Shown: positions 1-8,190, counted from the stretch's first letter. The stretch is 15,514 nt of DNA from Dunaliella salina (GCA_002284615.2 MU069828.1:69210-84723), one strand, 5' to 3'. Numbers and translations are program-made. Notes: generated from the letters alone by a model not told the origin.

Positions 1-1062
1 GGTCCAGAGTTTGTAGAGAGTGTTGGCAATTCCTATTGGTCTGTAGGAGGAAAGGTTGGTTTCTTCTCCTTTTCCTTTGTCTATCAGGATTGTGCTTCTT
101 GTTTTCCAATTCACAGGAGTGAGACGCGTGGCCCACATAATGATGAAGAGCTTGTGTATAGTTTCTTGGATCTCAGGAGGTAGCATCCTCAAGAGCTCAT
201 TAGCTATGCCATCCGGCCCTGGAGTTCTGTTGTTGCTCAGAGTCTTTATGCATTCGCGGAAGGCACTTTTGTCAAGGATCTTGGAGTGGAGCCAGTCTCT
301 TTCTTGTTTTCCCTCTAACTCATCTTTGGTTATTTGAGGCTGGAGGGTGAAGGGGTCGGTAACATGCGTTGATGCTCCTGCTTGCTCCCAAGGATAGTTC
401 CTGGGTGCTTCCTCTGGAAGGTATTTTCCAGTTTTTATATTGACGTTTTTGAGGGCATTGCTGTAGTATTTCTCTACAATTTGTGCAATTTTCTTGGGTT
501 CTGTTTCGAGATGGTTATCTTCAGGGTTGCGTAGGGCTTGAAGGCCAGCTCTTGGTTGTGCATTCTTATCCTTGAAGATTTCTTTGTGCGCTTTCTTTGG
601 GTTTTTGATAGCAAGTTTGCATTGCTGTTTGCAAGCTTGCTTGGTTTGTTGAATGTTTTTAGCCCGGTCAATGCTAGCTATAGTTTCTTTGGTGGATTTA
701 AAAAGACTTTCCAGCTGTTCTTGCAGAGGTAAGTTGGGATTGAGCGTCCTTAGCTCTGAGATTGCCTTATGTAAGGCTTCATTGCCCTTGACTTGCTCTA
801 ACACGTTAGAGGTCAAGTCTTTTGCATTAACGAAGGGTGAGAGGACATATTTCCGGATTGCTCTGATCTGACCTAGCCTTTTCAGCAGAGCGCTGCGCTT
901 GTTGCTGACAGGTCTTGGGTTGTAGTGCTTATGGTCTTCAGAGATTGTTTTAGTCTCGCAAATTTCTAGTGCAACTTCGTGGGAGGAATGTATCAGGTTG
1001 GTAACTTTGTTTGCCAGGTCTTCCAGGATTTCAGGGGCANGTCTGTGGCATAAAGAGGTGAG
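1..1062 (-). CDS. Non-LTR retrotransposon reverse transcriptase, N-terminal part (runs off left edge)
   Basis: Read on the minus strand, one frame stays open from a TAG at 1065-1063 to the window edge, about 354 codons. The second half carries the start of a LINE-type RT domain: TPGPDGIANELL at about 225-190, a WATRLTPVNWKTRSTILI block at about 135-80, and YRPIGIANTLYKLW at 45-4, the classic RT fingers motif. The catalytic palm (YxDD-type) motif would lie beyond the window. The first 200 or so residues are a lysine-rich helical linker typical of the segment between an endonuclease or protease region and the RT. No credible start codon is seen, so this is an internal piece of a longer ORF. It is the only retroelement piece here without stops or frameshifts, which suggests a recent copy. 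Confidence 0.88.
1040..1040. other. Single ambiguous base (N)
   Basis: The only N in the window lies inside the minus-strand RT frame, 22 bases from the upstream stop and close to where recognisable retroelement sequence on that strand ends. It could be an unresolved base call or a closed assembly gap at a repeat boundary. Confidence 0.9.
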
Positions 1063-1210
1063 CTAAAACAGGAAACAAAGGAGCTGACACACTTGCTCTT
1101 CAACCAGCATATCTGGCCAATGGTCCTGACGCCTCACTCCATGTTATAGGATTACGCTAGCTTTCTTGTGATCTTGATTTTTCATTATCCAATACATGCA
1201 AGGATAGTAA

Positions 1211-1408
1211 CTTCTCATCGATCTGCCTTCTTCAGCAACAGCTTGTAGCCATGCAGCCGAAACAACACGCAACCAGGATGAAAACCTTTTCTTCCATCTC
1301 TGTTGGCTTGCAACACCAGCTAAAAGACCTGGCTCTCATAAAAAGAAAGAAAGCCTATGCCGGGCACAGCCAGCGTGCATTAATGAAAGACCCAACAGTC
1401 AGCGCTGA
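1211..1408 (+). pseudogene. Retroelement scrap: region just after RNase H
   Basis: A frame open between stops at 1208-1210 and 1406-1408 reads AAETTRNQDENLFFHLCWLA. This matches NQAETTFFHLYWLAA at about 8906-8945 in the long plus-strand copy, the short conserved block between RNase H and the zinc knuckle. After about 1320 the similarity fades into a lysine-rich stretch and then a repeat shared with 12643-12687. No start codon is expected. This is an isolated internal fragment. Confidence 0.6.
1355..1397 (+). repeat. Dispersed repeat copy 1 (partner at 12643-12687)
   Basis: The core CAGCCAGCGTGCAT followed by AAAGACCCAACAG is shared, with a few differences, with 12643-12687 in the same orientation. 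In both places an A/G-rich AAGAAAAGAAAA stretch follows within about 50 bases. The shared block is not explained by a protein domain I recognise and may be an untranslated or linker part of the retroelement. Confidence 0.55.
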
Positions 1409-1794
1409 AACTGAGAGTGAGTCCCTTCAGGCTAAGAAAAGAAAAGCACAGAAGTCTACTCCAGCAAGTTGGCCACCACCTAGGACACCTTTGACACTGC
1501 TGTCAAGAGGCCCTGTCCAGCAAACTCAAGACTCACCCCTTTCCCTCTAAGAAAGCTATCCAACATCTCAGCAAGGGTCTCTCTCCCTCTTGCACAAGGG
1601 CCAGACATACTATGGCTAGCTGCCACGAGGTGAGCACGCAGATATGCAGACCCAAACGTCACTTTACCTCTGAGCACCTTCCTTTACCACGCCAACTTCC
1701 GGGACCACCACTGCACCAGCTTTTCTCCTGGAGTTGCCGGAAATATCTATAACCCATACACAATTTATTTCCTAAAGATAAAGATATGTCACGA
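1409..1794. other. No recognisable gene
   Basis: Short open frames exist on both strands but none resembles a known domain or the retroelement pieces nearby. By position, between a post-RNase H scrap and a methyltransferase-like fragment, it is probably decayed retroelement or filler sequence. Confidence 0.4.
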
Positions 1795-2440
1795 GGTACT
1801 CCCTACTGGCTGGTCTCGACAGAGAGGTTCTCCAAACCTCTTGAATTTGACGGTACCTTCAACACTTCAGCACAAGCTGCCGTGACCAGATCTTTGGGCA
1901 CACAAAGACGCCCTCTTTGAGCGCTATAGTGGCTTCTCCTGCTGCCATCCCCCTCATGATGAGAACTTATGTTTATGCCCTTGCGACATGCAGTGCACTC
2001 CTCCCTCCAAACCACAGAACCAGTTGCCACCTTTATGCTCCTGCCCCTCTGGAGAGGCTTCAGCTGCAACACATACATGAGTTGGCTTAAAAATTACCCA
2101 GATCTTGCCAGAGTGCTTGCCGAATTTCCTGCCGGAAACATCCAATTCCAAACACCTCAACACTGGATTGATACCCTTCCTACCCTACCCTACCTTCTTA
2201 TCCCATGCAACTAATTATTTTCTGGAACCCTAATGCTGGAGAAGTGCTATGTAGCGCTAATAAAGGTTTGTTCCAACTCCTCAGTCAAGATGCTCCGGCT
2301 CACTGGCTACCTTGCATCTTCCAAATCCTGCCACGCCCCCGCGCACCCACCAGCAACTAGCATCAAACACTTGGAAAAACAAATTTTAATCACTTCCCCC
2401 TGACATTCATACCTGTACACACAAGTGCCCACAAGCAAGG
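1795..2440 (+). pseudogene. Methyltransferase-like (PCIF1-like) retroelement domain, decayed copy
   Basis: Read across at least two frameshifts, the plus strand gives STERFSKPLEF (about 1816-1850), RDQIFG (about 1884-1900), then YSGFSCCHPPHDEN (about 1925-1965), and after a frameshift near 1966 RHAVHSSLQTTEPVATFMLLP with a following W (1985-2054). It continues NTYMSWLKNYPDLARVLAEFP (2068-2130), and MQLIIFWNPNAG at 2206-2241. The same blocks in the same order occur at 7700-8150. The order SPL..FG..xxPx[YF]..hydrophobic strand ending P.W..hydrophobic WN parallels the PCIF1 cap m6Am methyltransferase, whose catalytic motif is NPPF. Here the motif reads CHPPH, so activity is doubtful. Bases 2268-2440 match the minus-strand copy at 6240-6420. 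Family assignment is remote-similarity inference. Confidence 0.5.
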
Positions 2441-2702
2441 GCAGCCTTCCTTCCTGCCAGCTACAAGGAAACGTTCACAACTAACATCAAGGATTGGAGA
2501 GAAATCACGTACACAGATGGAAGTGTCATGAAACACAAAAATGATCACTCCCCACCACTCTCTGGTTCAGGCATTTACACACCAGGAAAGAACACTACTC
2601 CATCCTCCCAAAACTTGCAGCTGCACATGAAACCCAAAGGTCATGGGCCTACTGACATCATCAACAGAGAACTTGCAGGTGTTCTTGTGGCACTCCAATG
2701 GA
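2441..2702 (+). pseudogene. RNase H domain fragment of retroelement (subfamily 1)
   Basis: In frame from about 2441 the sequence reads IKDWREITYTDGSVM, then GHGPTDIINRELAGVLVALQ. The first catalytic Asp (TDGS) and the Glu (RELAG) of RNase H are present, although the Ala codon normally before the Glu is missing (NRELAG against NRAELAG elsewhere). The domain stops abruptly after VALQ at about 2700, where it is joined to sequence from a different subfamily. It is colinear with the methyltransferase-like fragment before it, matching the order in the minus-strand copy at 5800-6480. Confidence 0.75.
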
Positions 2703-3095
2703 TGGACCAAGAAAGGAAACATGCGCTGGTTCACTTTCTACCTCGACCATGTCACAGTCCTTGCCTACCTTCTTTCTCTCGTTCCTCTTTGAAAAAATAT
2801 GAAACACATGCAGCTAATTGCCATGGAACAACGAGAGTAAGCAACAGCTCTTCCATGAAAACTTGAACCCAAGATGGCTCGAGGATTTATAACGTGCAGT
2901 TCCCCAAGGGATATGGTACCACAGAGGCAGTCAACAGAACGCAGAGAAACAAAACATTTAACTATGTTCTAAAGCACCTAGCACTTGGAGGAAAAGATTT
3001 GAACTTTTGCATCATGACACACACAACCTTTTCAGAGTCTGCAGCCAGCAAAAAAGCCATTGGACCTAACATGCCTCCAAAGATCCCGGACTGGC
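2703..3095 (+). pseudogene. Retroelement fragment, subfamily 2: end of methyltransferase-like domain and linker
   Basis: From about 2700 the sequence follows 7950-8455 at nucleotide level: GGACCAAGAAAGGAAACATGCGCTGG against GGACCAATAAAGGATAGGTGCGCTGG, then a CCATGTCACAGTCCTTGCC block, ACACATGCAGCT, and GGAGGAAAAGATTTG..CTTTTGCATCATGACAC. No single frame is open throughout. The 37-bp tandem duplication in the other copy is absent here. The fragment leads into a second RNase H domain, so this strand carries two RNase H starts within 700 bases. Confidence 0.7.
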
Positions 3096-3405
3096 GACAC
3101 GTAACATTTACAGATGGCAGTGTCATAAACTCCGACAACAGGAATACGCAGCAGGCAGGAGCATCTTTTTTCATTCCGGGAGACATCTTCTCCTCTGGAA
3201 CTATCACCTGCACAATAAATCCTATGGGCCATGGACCCACATAAAAGTAAAAGTAAAAGTCTACGCTGGCACTTGCATTGCATGGACCCACGTGTACCAT
3301 TAACAGAGCAGAGCTCGCTGCAATTTTGGTCGCTCTATAGCAAGGGCACACTTCAATTGCGACTGACAGTTCTTCAGCACTGAATCAGATTACAAACCAG
3401 ATCCT
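3096..3405 (+). pseudogene. RNase H fragment, subfamily 2, with a small internal insertion
   Basis: The frame reads IPDWRHVTFTDGSVINSDNR..QQAGASFFIPGDIFSSG..NPMGHGPT up to a TAA at about 3242. After a 51-bp insertion the domain resumes with NRAELAAILVAL (3300-3338), a TAG, and TDSSSALNQI (about 3362-3391). Three RNase H catalytic acids (D, E, D) are therefore still readable, but the insertion and the stop break it. It aligns closely with 8455-8710. Near 3405 the frame passes without a stop into the post-RT connector region, although in intact elements RNase H is not followed by that part. Confidence 0.78.
3230..3291. repeat. Short insertion flanked by an 11-bp direct repeat
   Basis: CATGGACCCAC occurs at 3230-3240 and 3281-3291. 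Between them lie 40 bases starting with three AAAAGT-type units. The homologous site at 8590-8605 has no such insert. The picture fits a small insertion with target-site duplication, or templated repair. Confidence 0.75.
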
Positions 3406-4290
3406 CAAAAAATCTGGAATATGGTCAAAACCTTGCAAAGCACTCCTCCATGAATACAAACAGAAATCTGGCCTAGGATATACATCTATGACAGTCGAAT
3501 ATCACTATAGGAACGCTGTTGCTCTCACCACTAGCCTAGATGACAAGTCAACACACGGCAGAATCATCAGCCTATTATTGTTCTGCCAAACTGCATACGT
3601 ACAAAATGTAGCCAATGGTCTGCTAGGCCCCCCCTGTCAAACTCCCAAATATCTCAATCAAATGCTTAAATACAACCTTCAGCCATGTCAGTGCATCAGT
3701 ATACATGCCAGCGGCTTAAAACTCACATATCTAGGACAACTTCCCTTCACTGACACCTTTCAACCTGTAGCAAACATCATATGGGCACCAAAAACCCGTG
3801 AACTCCTAAGACTGATCAATTGCATCATACATCCTCTCATGGAAGCTGGCATTTTCAATTTCTTTTCTATCCTTTCTGATGAACACATTCATGTCTTAGA
3901 TGCCCAAGCTATGAATTCCTACCATCACACCATGAAGAAGAAGCAGACTATTGCTCTCAACAGGCTTGCTTCTCTTGCAAACTGCAATAGTCTCAGCCAA
4001 TCCACTATTGACAACGTTTTCACAAACACTGATGCCAACCCAAACAAAGCTCCAGAACTCAGACAAATGAATCGCAACTCTTTACACCGACTCACCCGGC
4101 ATGCACCCTTAGGTTGGTCTTGGACCTCTCAACAAAGTCTATCTTCTCCATCCAGCCAAGACAGTCACAGCAACAAGCAACCAAGTTCAGCCTTGCAAAG
4201 CCCTCATAAAATGCAAAGTACTCCAAAAACCCAGATCAGAAAAAAGCTTGAACGCAAATCCACAAGATTCCTAAACTGCCCCAATGAAGT
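3406..4290 (+). pseudogene. Retroelement post-RT connector domain
   Basis: A long open frame runs from 3341 to 4393. The stretch from about 3406 reads KSGIWSKPCKALL, GLGYTSMTVEYHYRNAVALTT, and later ALNRLASLAN. This follows the pattern I know from the segment after the RT palm and thumb in this retroelement type (a W.P motif, a F/Y-G-L-G..S block, an aYxxRNt.aL block, and a late LNRL block). It is leucine-rich and mostly helical, with no catalytic motif. The last 35 codons or so of the open frame (lysine-rich, from about 4300) are the antisense of the neighbouring element's 3' tail, so the true fragment ends near 4290. The assignment rests on recalled family features and could not be checked here. 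Confidence 0.55.
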
Positions 4291-4300
4291 CACAGGGGCC

Positions 4301-4464
4301 AAAGAAAAGGAGAAAAAAGGAAAAAAAGAAAAGAGAAAGCCTGCGCAAGCCAAGGCTGCATGCTTTAAGGGAAGTTCCGCTAACTGGAGACCTTGAGGCC
4401 TCACCAAAAGGCCCTCAGAACCTACACTAGACGCAGCTAGCCTAGGATAGAGCCAGAAACAGAA
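4301..4464 (-). other. 3' UTR and CT-rich tail of copy A
   Basis: Downstream of the TAA on the minus strand are about 125 bases of non-coding sequence with a possible stem (GGCCT at 4397-4401 pairing AGGCC at 4409-4413), then a tract that is almost only C and T on the minus strand (4339-4301). The same order (stop, small hairpin, CT tail) is seen after copy B at 9793-9935. CT tails in place of poly(A) would mark how this family ends. Confidence 0.65.
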
Positions 4465-5010
4465 TTAATGGGGATCTGGAGGGTTGCTCGCCAGGCCCCT
4501 TGACACTCGGACTCTTCTTCTCCCTGTCTCCGCCGCCGTGCATCCAGCAAAGCCCCTCCCAGAAGCCCCCTGATAGCAAAGAGCGTGTTTGGTGTTTTTG
4601 ATAGTGGTTAATCTATGGATGGCATGGTCCCTAAGTTTGGCTGCTGGTGATTTGGCTTTTTCTTTGGTAAGGCCCAGATGTATGAGGGGTGTCATTGTAC
4701 ACTCATTGTAAATGGTACCGGCCACACCAATTAAGATGATGCGTAAAGTCACTTTGTTGTTCCTATTTGGATCTCTTGAGCTGCGGTAAAGTCACTTTGT
4801 TGTTCCTGTTTGGATCTCTTGAGCTGCAGGTTTTTTAAGTCTGGCTATGGTGTGAGAATGTTGGGTCACTGCACGCTGTAAAGAAATGGAGGGGATTGTG
4901 TCGAGACAGAATTTCAGTTCAACAAGATGTATATCCCTGTTTTGAGGAGGGATCTTGGAAGGATCAAGGTGAGTTTGTCTGCCCGGAAGAGGGCGCACAA
5001 AGATAGCATT
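4465..5010 (-). pseudogene. PD-(D/E)xK-like endonuclease domain of copy A
   Basis: The minus strand reads HPNAIFVRPLPG (about 5020-4985), IPPQNRDIHLVELKFCLDT (about 4960-4900), and, after the 43-bp duplication, VTLRIILIGVAGTIYNE, LTTIKNTKHAL and the final NPPDPH before TAA at 4467-4465. The ExK in HLVELKF together with an upstream P-[DN] suggests the restriction-like endonuclease fold that several non-LTR clades carry C-terminally to nick target DNA. Here the presumed Asp is Asn. The plus-strand copy has the same ExK at 9451-9459. The fold assignment is inference. The domain's conservation and position are direct observations. Confidence 0.6.
4743..4828. repeat. 43-bp tandem duplication in copy A
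   Basis: GTAAAGTCACTTTGTTGTTC starts at 4743 and again at 4786. The two 43-bp units differ by only a base or two. The length is not a multiple of three, so it breaks the nuclease-domain frame between GTTK and VTLRI. The near identity suggests a recent event. Confidence 0.88.
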
Positions 5011-5242
5011 AGGGTGGGTATGGTGCCAGGCAGGGGAGCAAGTACCATAGGGGAAACCCAGTCTGGAATAGCTCTTGATATGTTTTCAGGGACCTGTAAG
5101 CCCTGATCCAGGAATCTGTCGTTACTGCAGCCATCCATGCCAATAGGGATGAGCCATACCGGCCCTTACTGAGGGCATTTACACAACACTTAGGGCTACA
5201 TTGTGTCTGTTGGTGTGCATCCCGCTGATTGTTGAGTTTGTA

Positions 5243-5345
5243 CACCTGAGGAGTATGTGGTCAATGTGGTCCATATCATCACATAGGGGGCATCTTCCAG
5301 AAATGGGAAAATTGAATTTGAAAGCATGACTCTGGTTGTACAGAG
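5243..5345 (-). pseudogene. CCHC zinc knuckle of copy A
   Basis: The minus strand reads YNQSHAFKFNF then CPLCDDMDHIDHILLRC, a C-x2-C-x7-H-x4-C zinc knuckle, followed by RHNVALSVV and a stop at about 5190. This is the knuckle found near the C terminus of LINE proteins, before a restriction-like endonuclease, and is thought to bind nucleic acid. All four ligands are kept. Confidence 0.78.
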
Positions 5346-5763
5346 TACCTGTACGATACTTTATTATATTTATATGCTGTTTAAGGGTAATTCCTGGATT
5401 TTTCCAGGAGGAATTGCTGATCTCTTTGTTTGCAAGTTGAGAAGTTGGGTTGCATATGCATGATTAAGTGTTTGCTCTGTTGGTTTGTGGTATGGCATCA
5501 TCAAGTTTTCGCCATCTCTGGTAGTGATAGCCAGAGGTGTCAGCAGAGCCAAGTTTGTGCTTCTTGTGCATGTGTGCTTTGGGTTTGTCATTCAGGTTGG
5601 TGAGGTAGTGCATCGGGAAAGCGTGGGGGCGGTGTATGCCATTGTCTCGTGAGGAGGAGGTCTTCAATGAAAGCCAATAGAAATTGTGGAAAGGGTCCCT
5701 GGCATCTGGACACACAATGTCTATGGTGCCTGAGATGGCTGCGGTGCGGGTGCAAGCATTAGC

Positions 5764-5795
5764 CCCCTCGAGGGGAGGAAATGAGCTCATTTCCT
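5764..5795. repeat. Two abutting perfect palindromes inside RNase H
   Basis: Bases 5764-5775 (CCCCTCGAGGGG) and 5776-5795 (AGGAAATGAGCTCATTTCCT) are each perfect palindromes and touch without a gap. On the minus strand they fall between GGAAATGAG (GNE) and GGGGGCTAATGC (GAN..), where other copies have an uninterrupted GNEGAD. About 19 extra bases have been inserted, most of them inverse complement of the flanking sequence. Confidence 0.85.
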
Positions 5796-6245
5796 ACAAT
5801 GCCAGAGTGGGCTTTGACTTTGTAGAAATGAATAGGGTGAGGGGAGTGTTCCAATATGGTTGATGTTGCATGAATGAGATCTGCGTGTAGGTATACATCA
5901 TGCGCATCGGATGCAGGGTTTGATAAGAAACTTGGGAGAGGCAGGATGCACTATCGGTGGCAATTTTAGTTTTCTTGTGTTGGAGTGCCACAAGGTTGCC
6001 CACAAGTTCTGCCCTAGTGATGGTATTGGTAGGCCCATGGCCATTGGTTTTTATGTGCAGTTGTAAATGTTGGGAGCCTTGAGTAGTGTCCCTTCCCGTT
6101 TTGTACACGCCTGAACCAGAAAGTGGTGGGGGGTCGTCATCTTTTTGTTTACATTAATTACACTTCCATCAGTGTAGGTGACTTCCCTCCAGTCCTTGAC
6201 TTTAGGTGTGAACATCTTTTTGTAGTTGGTAGGGGTGAAGGCTGC
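5770..6245 (-). pseudogene. RNase H domain of copy A
   Basis: The minus strand reads KVKDWREVTYTDGSVINVNKK (about 6200-6140), then after a one-base frameshift in a run of C (near 6135) PPPLSGSGVYKTGRDTT, GHGPTNTITRAELVGNLVALQ and KIATDSASCLSQV. The catalytic Asp (TDGS), Glu (RAEL) and second Asp (ATDSA) are present. After SQV the frame is garbled, and the final GNEGAD motif is interrupted by a palindromic insertion at 5764-5795. The domain would degrade the RNA strand of the RNA/DNA hybrid during reverse transcription in an intact element. This copy is not functional. Confidence 0.82.
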
Positions 6246-6480
6246 CCTTACCTGTGGGCATTTGTGTGAACAGCTATGAATGTAAGGGGGAAGTGACTTG
6301 AATCTCTGTTTTCAAGTGTTTGATGCTAGGTGTTGGTGGGTATACAGTGGCGTGGCTGGATTTGGAGGATCCAAGGGTAGCCAACAGGCTGGTACATCTT
6401 GCTGAAGGAGTTGGAACCAGTCTTTGTTTGCGCTATCAAGCATCACTCTAGCATTAGGGTTCCACACAACGTGGAACAAA

Positions 6481-6673
6481 CAACATGGGCCAACTCATCC
6501 ACTATGCACACAAACTTTATCAATGAAGAAAACTTGAGGGGCCAAAAAGAGAGGCATGCACAGCTTTAGGGCCCTTCTGCCATACACACCGTCTTTAAAT
6601 ACGAATTTCAATTTCAAGCCACCCTTAACTGGCAAATGCTAAGCAGGAAAAAAAAAGCATTTCACCCGCACAC
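6481..6673. other. Junction between two diverging retroelement copies
   Basis: This stretch separates the 5' ends of copies A (minus) and B (plus). I see no domain or open frame I can assign. It includes a run of ten A at about 6649-6658. It may contain the remains of the site into which one copy inserted, or upstream coding sequence too decayed to read. Confidence 0.4.
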
Positions 6674-7333
6674 TTGCAATCACAGTTTCTGATTCACTGG
6701 GAGCCCATGATACTTGAAAAGCGGGCTCTGCCAATCCTTAAAAAGACAGGCCTCTCGGTAGCTCATCTTAAAATCTTCCCCAGAAGCCAAATAGAGGATG
6801 ATACCTGCCAAATCTGCTGGACTCCCACCAGCATGGAACATGAAGAACATAATTTCATTGACATGCCCCAATGTGAAACATGCCAGCGCACATATCACTG
6901 GAAATGCCTACTCCATCACAACCTCTGCACCCCATCACAGCGCATCCAGGCAGACCAGATGTCCACTTGGGAGTGCCCTTTGTGCGCTTATCTTACAAAT
7001 TCTCGCAAAAGACAGCGGACCAGGACAGCAGAAGAAACAGAAATGGTTGAAGTCACCTGGCTGCCCACTTGGGAACCAACTTCTATGCTCCTTGAACATC
7101 CAGATTTCAACCACAAATTCAAGCAATCTCATACAGACAACCTTTCTTCCCCACAACAATACTCACCACCAGTTGGAGATACTGTAGACAACCTCACTCG
7201 TCAGGGTTTTGAGGGGACTGCACAGCCTCCACACAGGCTTTGGCTCACAACCCAGGGCCACCCCATGCGCAACAAGGCACACTTTAACCTCAAAACTACT
7301 AATCCCCAGACAGACATTGTACCAACAAAATAG
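6674..7333 (+). pseudogene. PHD-type zinc finger region of copy B
   Basis: The 219-residue frame contains a C4HC3 arrangement: C45-x2-C48, C67-x2-C70, H75-x2-C78, C101-x2-C104, with YHWKCLL around the histidine and W.CPLC at the end, as in PHD fingers. All eight ligands are intact. PHD fingers bind histone tails, so the domain may have guided the element to chromatin. It is followed by a conserved linker with EVTWLPTWEP and LTRQGF. The frame ends at TAG 7331-7333. The homologous reading continues in another frame (NRCENWL...), so a one-base change in the AAAA run at 7327-7330 probably caused the stop. The ATG at 6674 is probably internal to the original polyprotein. Confidence 0.78.
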
Positions 7334-8190
7334 ATGTGAAAATTGGCTGCGCAATGTAGACCTCATGGTATCAGGATCCAACAAGGATGCTGAAGACCAA
7401 CCAAAAATTCCTCTTGCATTCACCACTCAAGCTGCATGCAGTTATGACACCAAAGGGAAATGCGCAAGGGCATTATCACCCACCCCCGTCTTCAAATCAG
7501 GATCCTGCTTCAAACATACAGTGAGGCCAGACAAGCTGGTCTGCACCTCAATTCAGCCTCCTGTTCAAGATGAAGCAACAGAAATTATGGGTCTTCTACA
7601 CAGGTACACTTCCCAACTTGAAGAAGGCCATAAAGAAATAAAAGAACCAAACTCTTTGCACACACCAGTTAACATCCTTACAGCCCTAACGCGCCATGTA
7701 CTGGTTACGCAAGGAAAACTCGCGAGCCCCCTTGATCATAACACGCATTTGAAAGCATACCGGAGCCCTTTTGCTCGAGACAGAGCTTTTGGGGCCAACA
7801 CTGATATGCTTGGAGCTAATTTTACAGGGTTCTCCTTTTGCCACCCTGCCTATGATGACAAATTCATCTACTACCTTGTCATGCATGCCCTGTCTTCAAT
7901 AGTTAGCACAACTACCCCAACGGCCGCCTTCATGCTCCTCCCCAGCCAGATCATGTGGACCAATAAAGGATAGGTGCGCTGGTTCATATGTTACCCAGAC
8001 CATGCCACAATCCTTGCCGAATTCCCCTCGGGAAGTCTAACATTCCAGCTACTCCAAGCCTACCTAACTCCTCTTGCTCTTCCTGAAAAGAAATTTGAGA
8101 CACATGCAGCTCGTTGCCATTTGGAACAATAAGGGAAAGCAACAGCTCTTCCATAATAACCCAAAATGGCTCGAGAATATTAAGCAAGAG
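7334..8190 (+). pseudogene. Methyltransferase-like (PCIF1-like) domain of copy B
   Basis: This continues the PHD region after a frameshift. The frame used from about 7334 to TAG 7971-7973 contains CSYDTKGKC (about 7439-7465), GKLASPLD (7710-7734), YRSPFARDRAFGANTD (about 7758-7805), FTGFSFCHPAYDDKF (7821-7865, CHPAY at 7839-7853), the helix-like YYLVMHAL and TPTAAFMLLPS. After the stop the homology goes on as WFICYPDHATILAEFPSGS and MQLVAIWNNKG (about 8106-8138). The order of SPL[DN], FG, GxF..xPx[YF], a strand ending in a proline, and a final hydrophobic strand followed by WN or QN is that of the PCIF1 methyltransferase. The NPPF position is CHPAY, so catalysis is uncertain. A plausible role would be RNA cap or adenine methylation of the element's own transcript, but this is speculation. 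Confidence 0.5.

Larger units (their letters stand above)
4301..6480 (-). mobile_element. 5'-truncated non-LTR retrotransposon copy A (minus strand)
   Basis: Read on the minus strand from about 6480 to 4301 this copy holds, in order: the end of the methyltransferase-like domain (WNPNA at about 6455), a linker, RNase H (about 6195-5770), the post-RNase H block and a KAHMHKKHKLG motif (about 5560), a CCHC knuckle (5243-5292), the nuclease-like domain (5010-4500), the ORF end NPPDPH with TAA at 4467-4465, a 3' UTR, and a pyrimidine-rich tail (purine-rich on the plus strand, 4301-4339). It has several frameshifts, a 43-bp tandem duplication and a palindromic insertion. It faces copy B head to head across about 6480-6674. 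No clear target-site duplication was found. Confidence 0.8.

Noticed and set aside
56..871. Plus-strand ORFs in the first kilobase
   Set aside because: They lie opposite a single long minus-strand RT frame with recognisable motifs and have no domain of their own.
4301..4396. Lysine-rich C terminus of the 302-codon plus-strand ORF
   Set aside because: It is the antisense of the CT-rich tail and 3' UTR of copy A, not a real protein tail.
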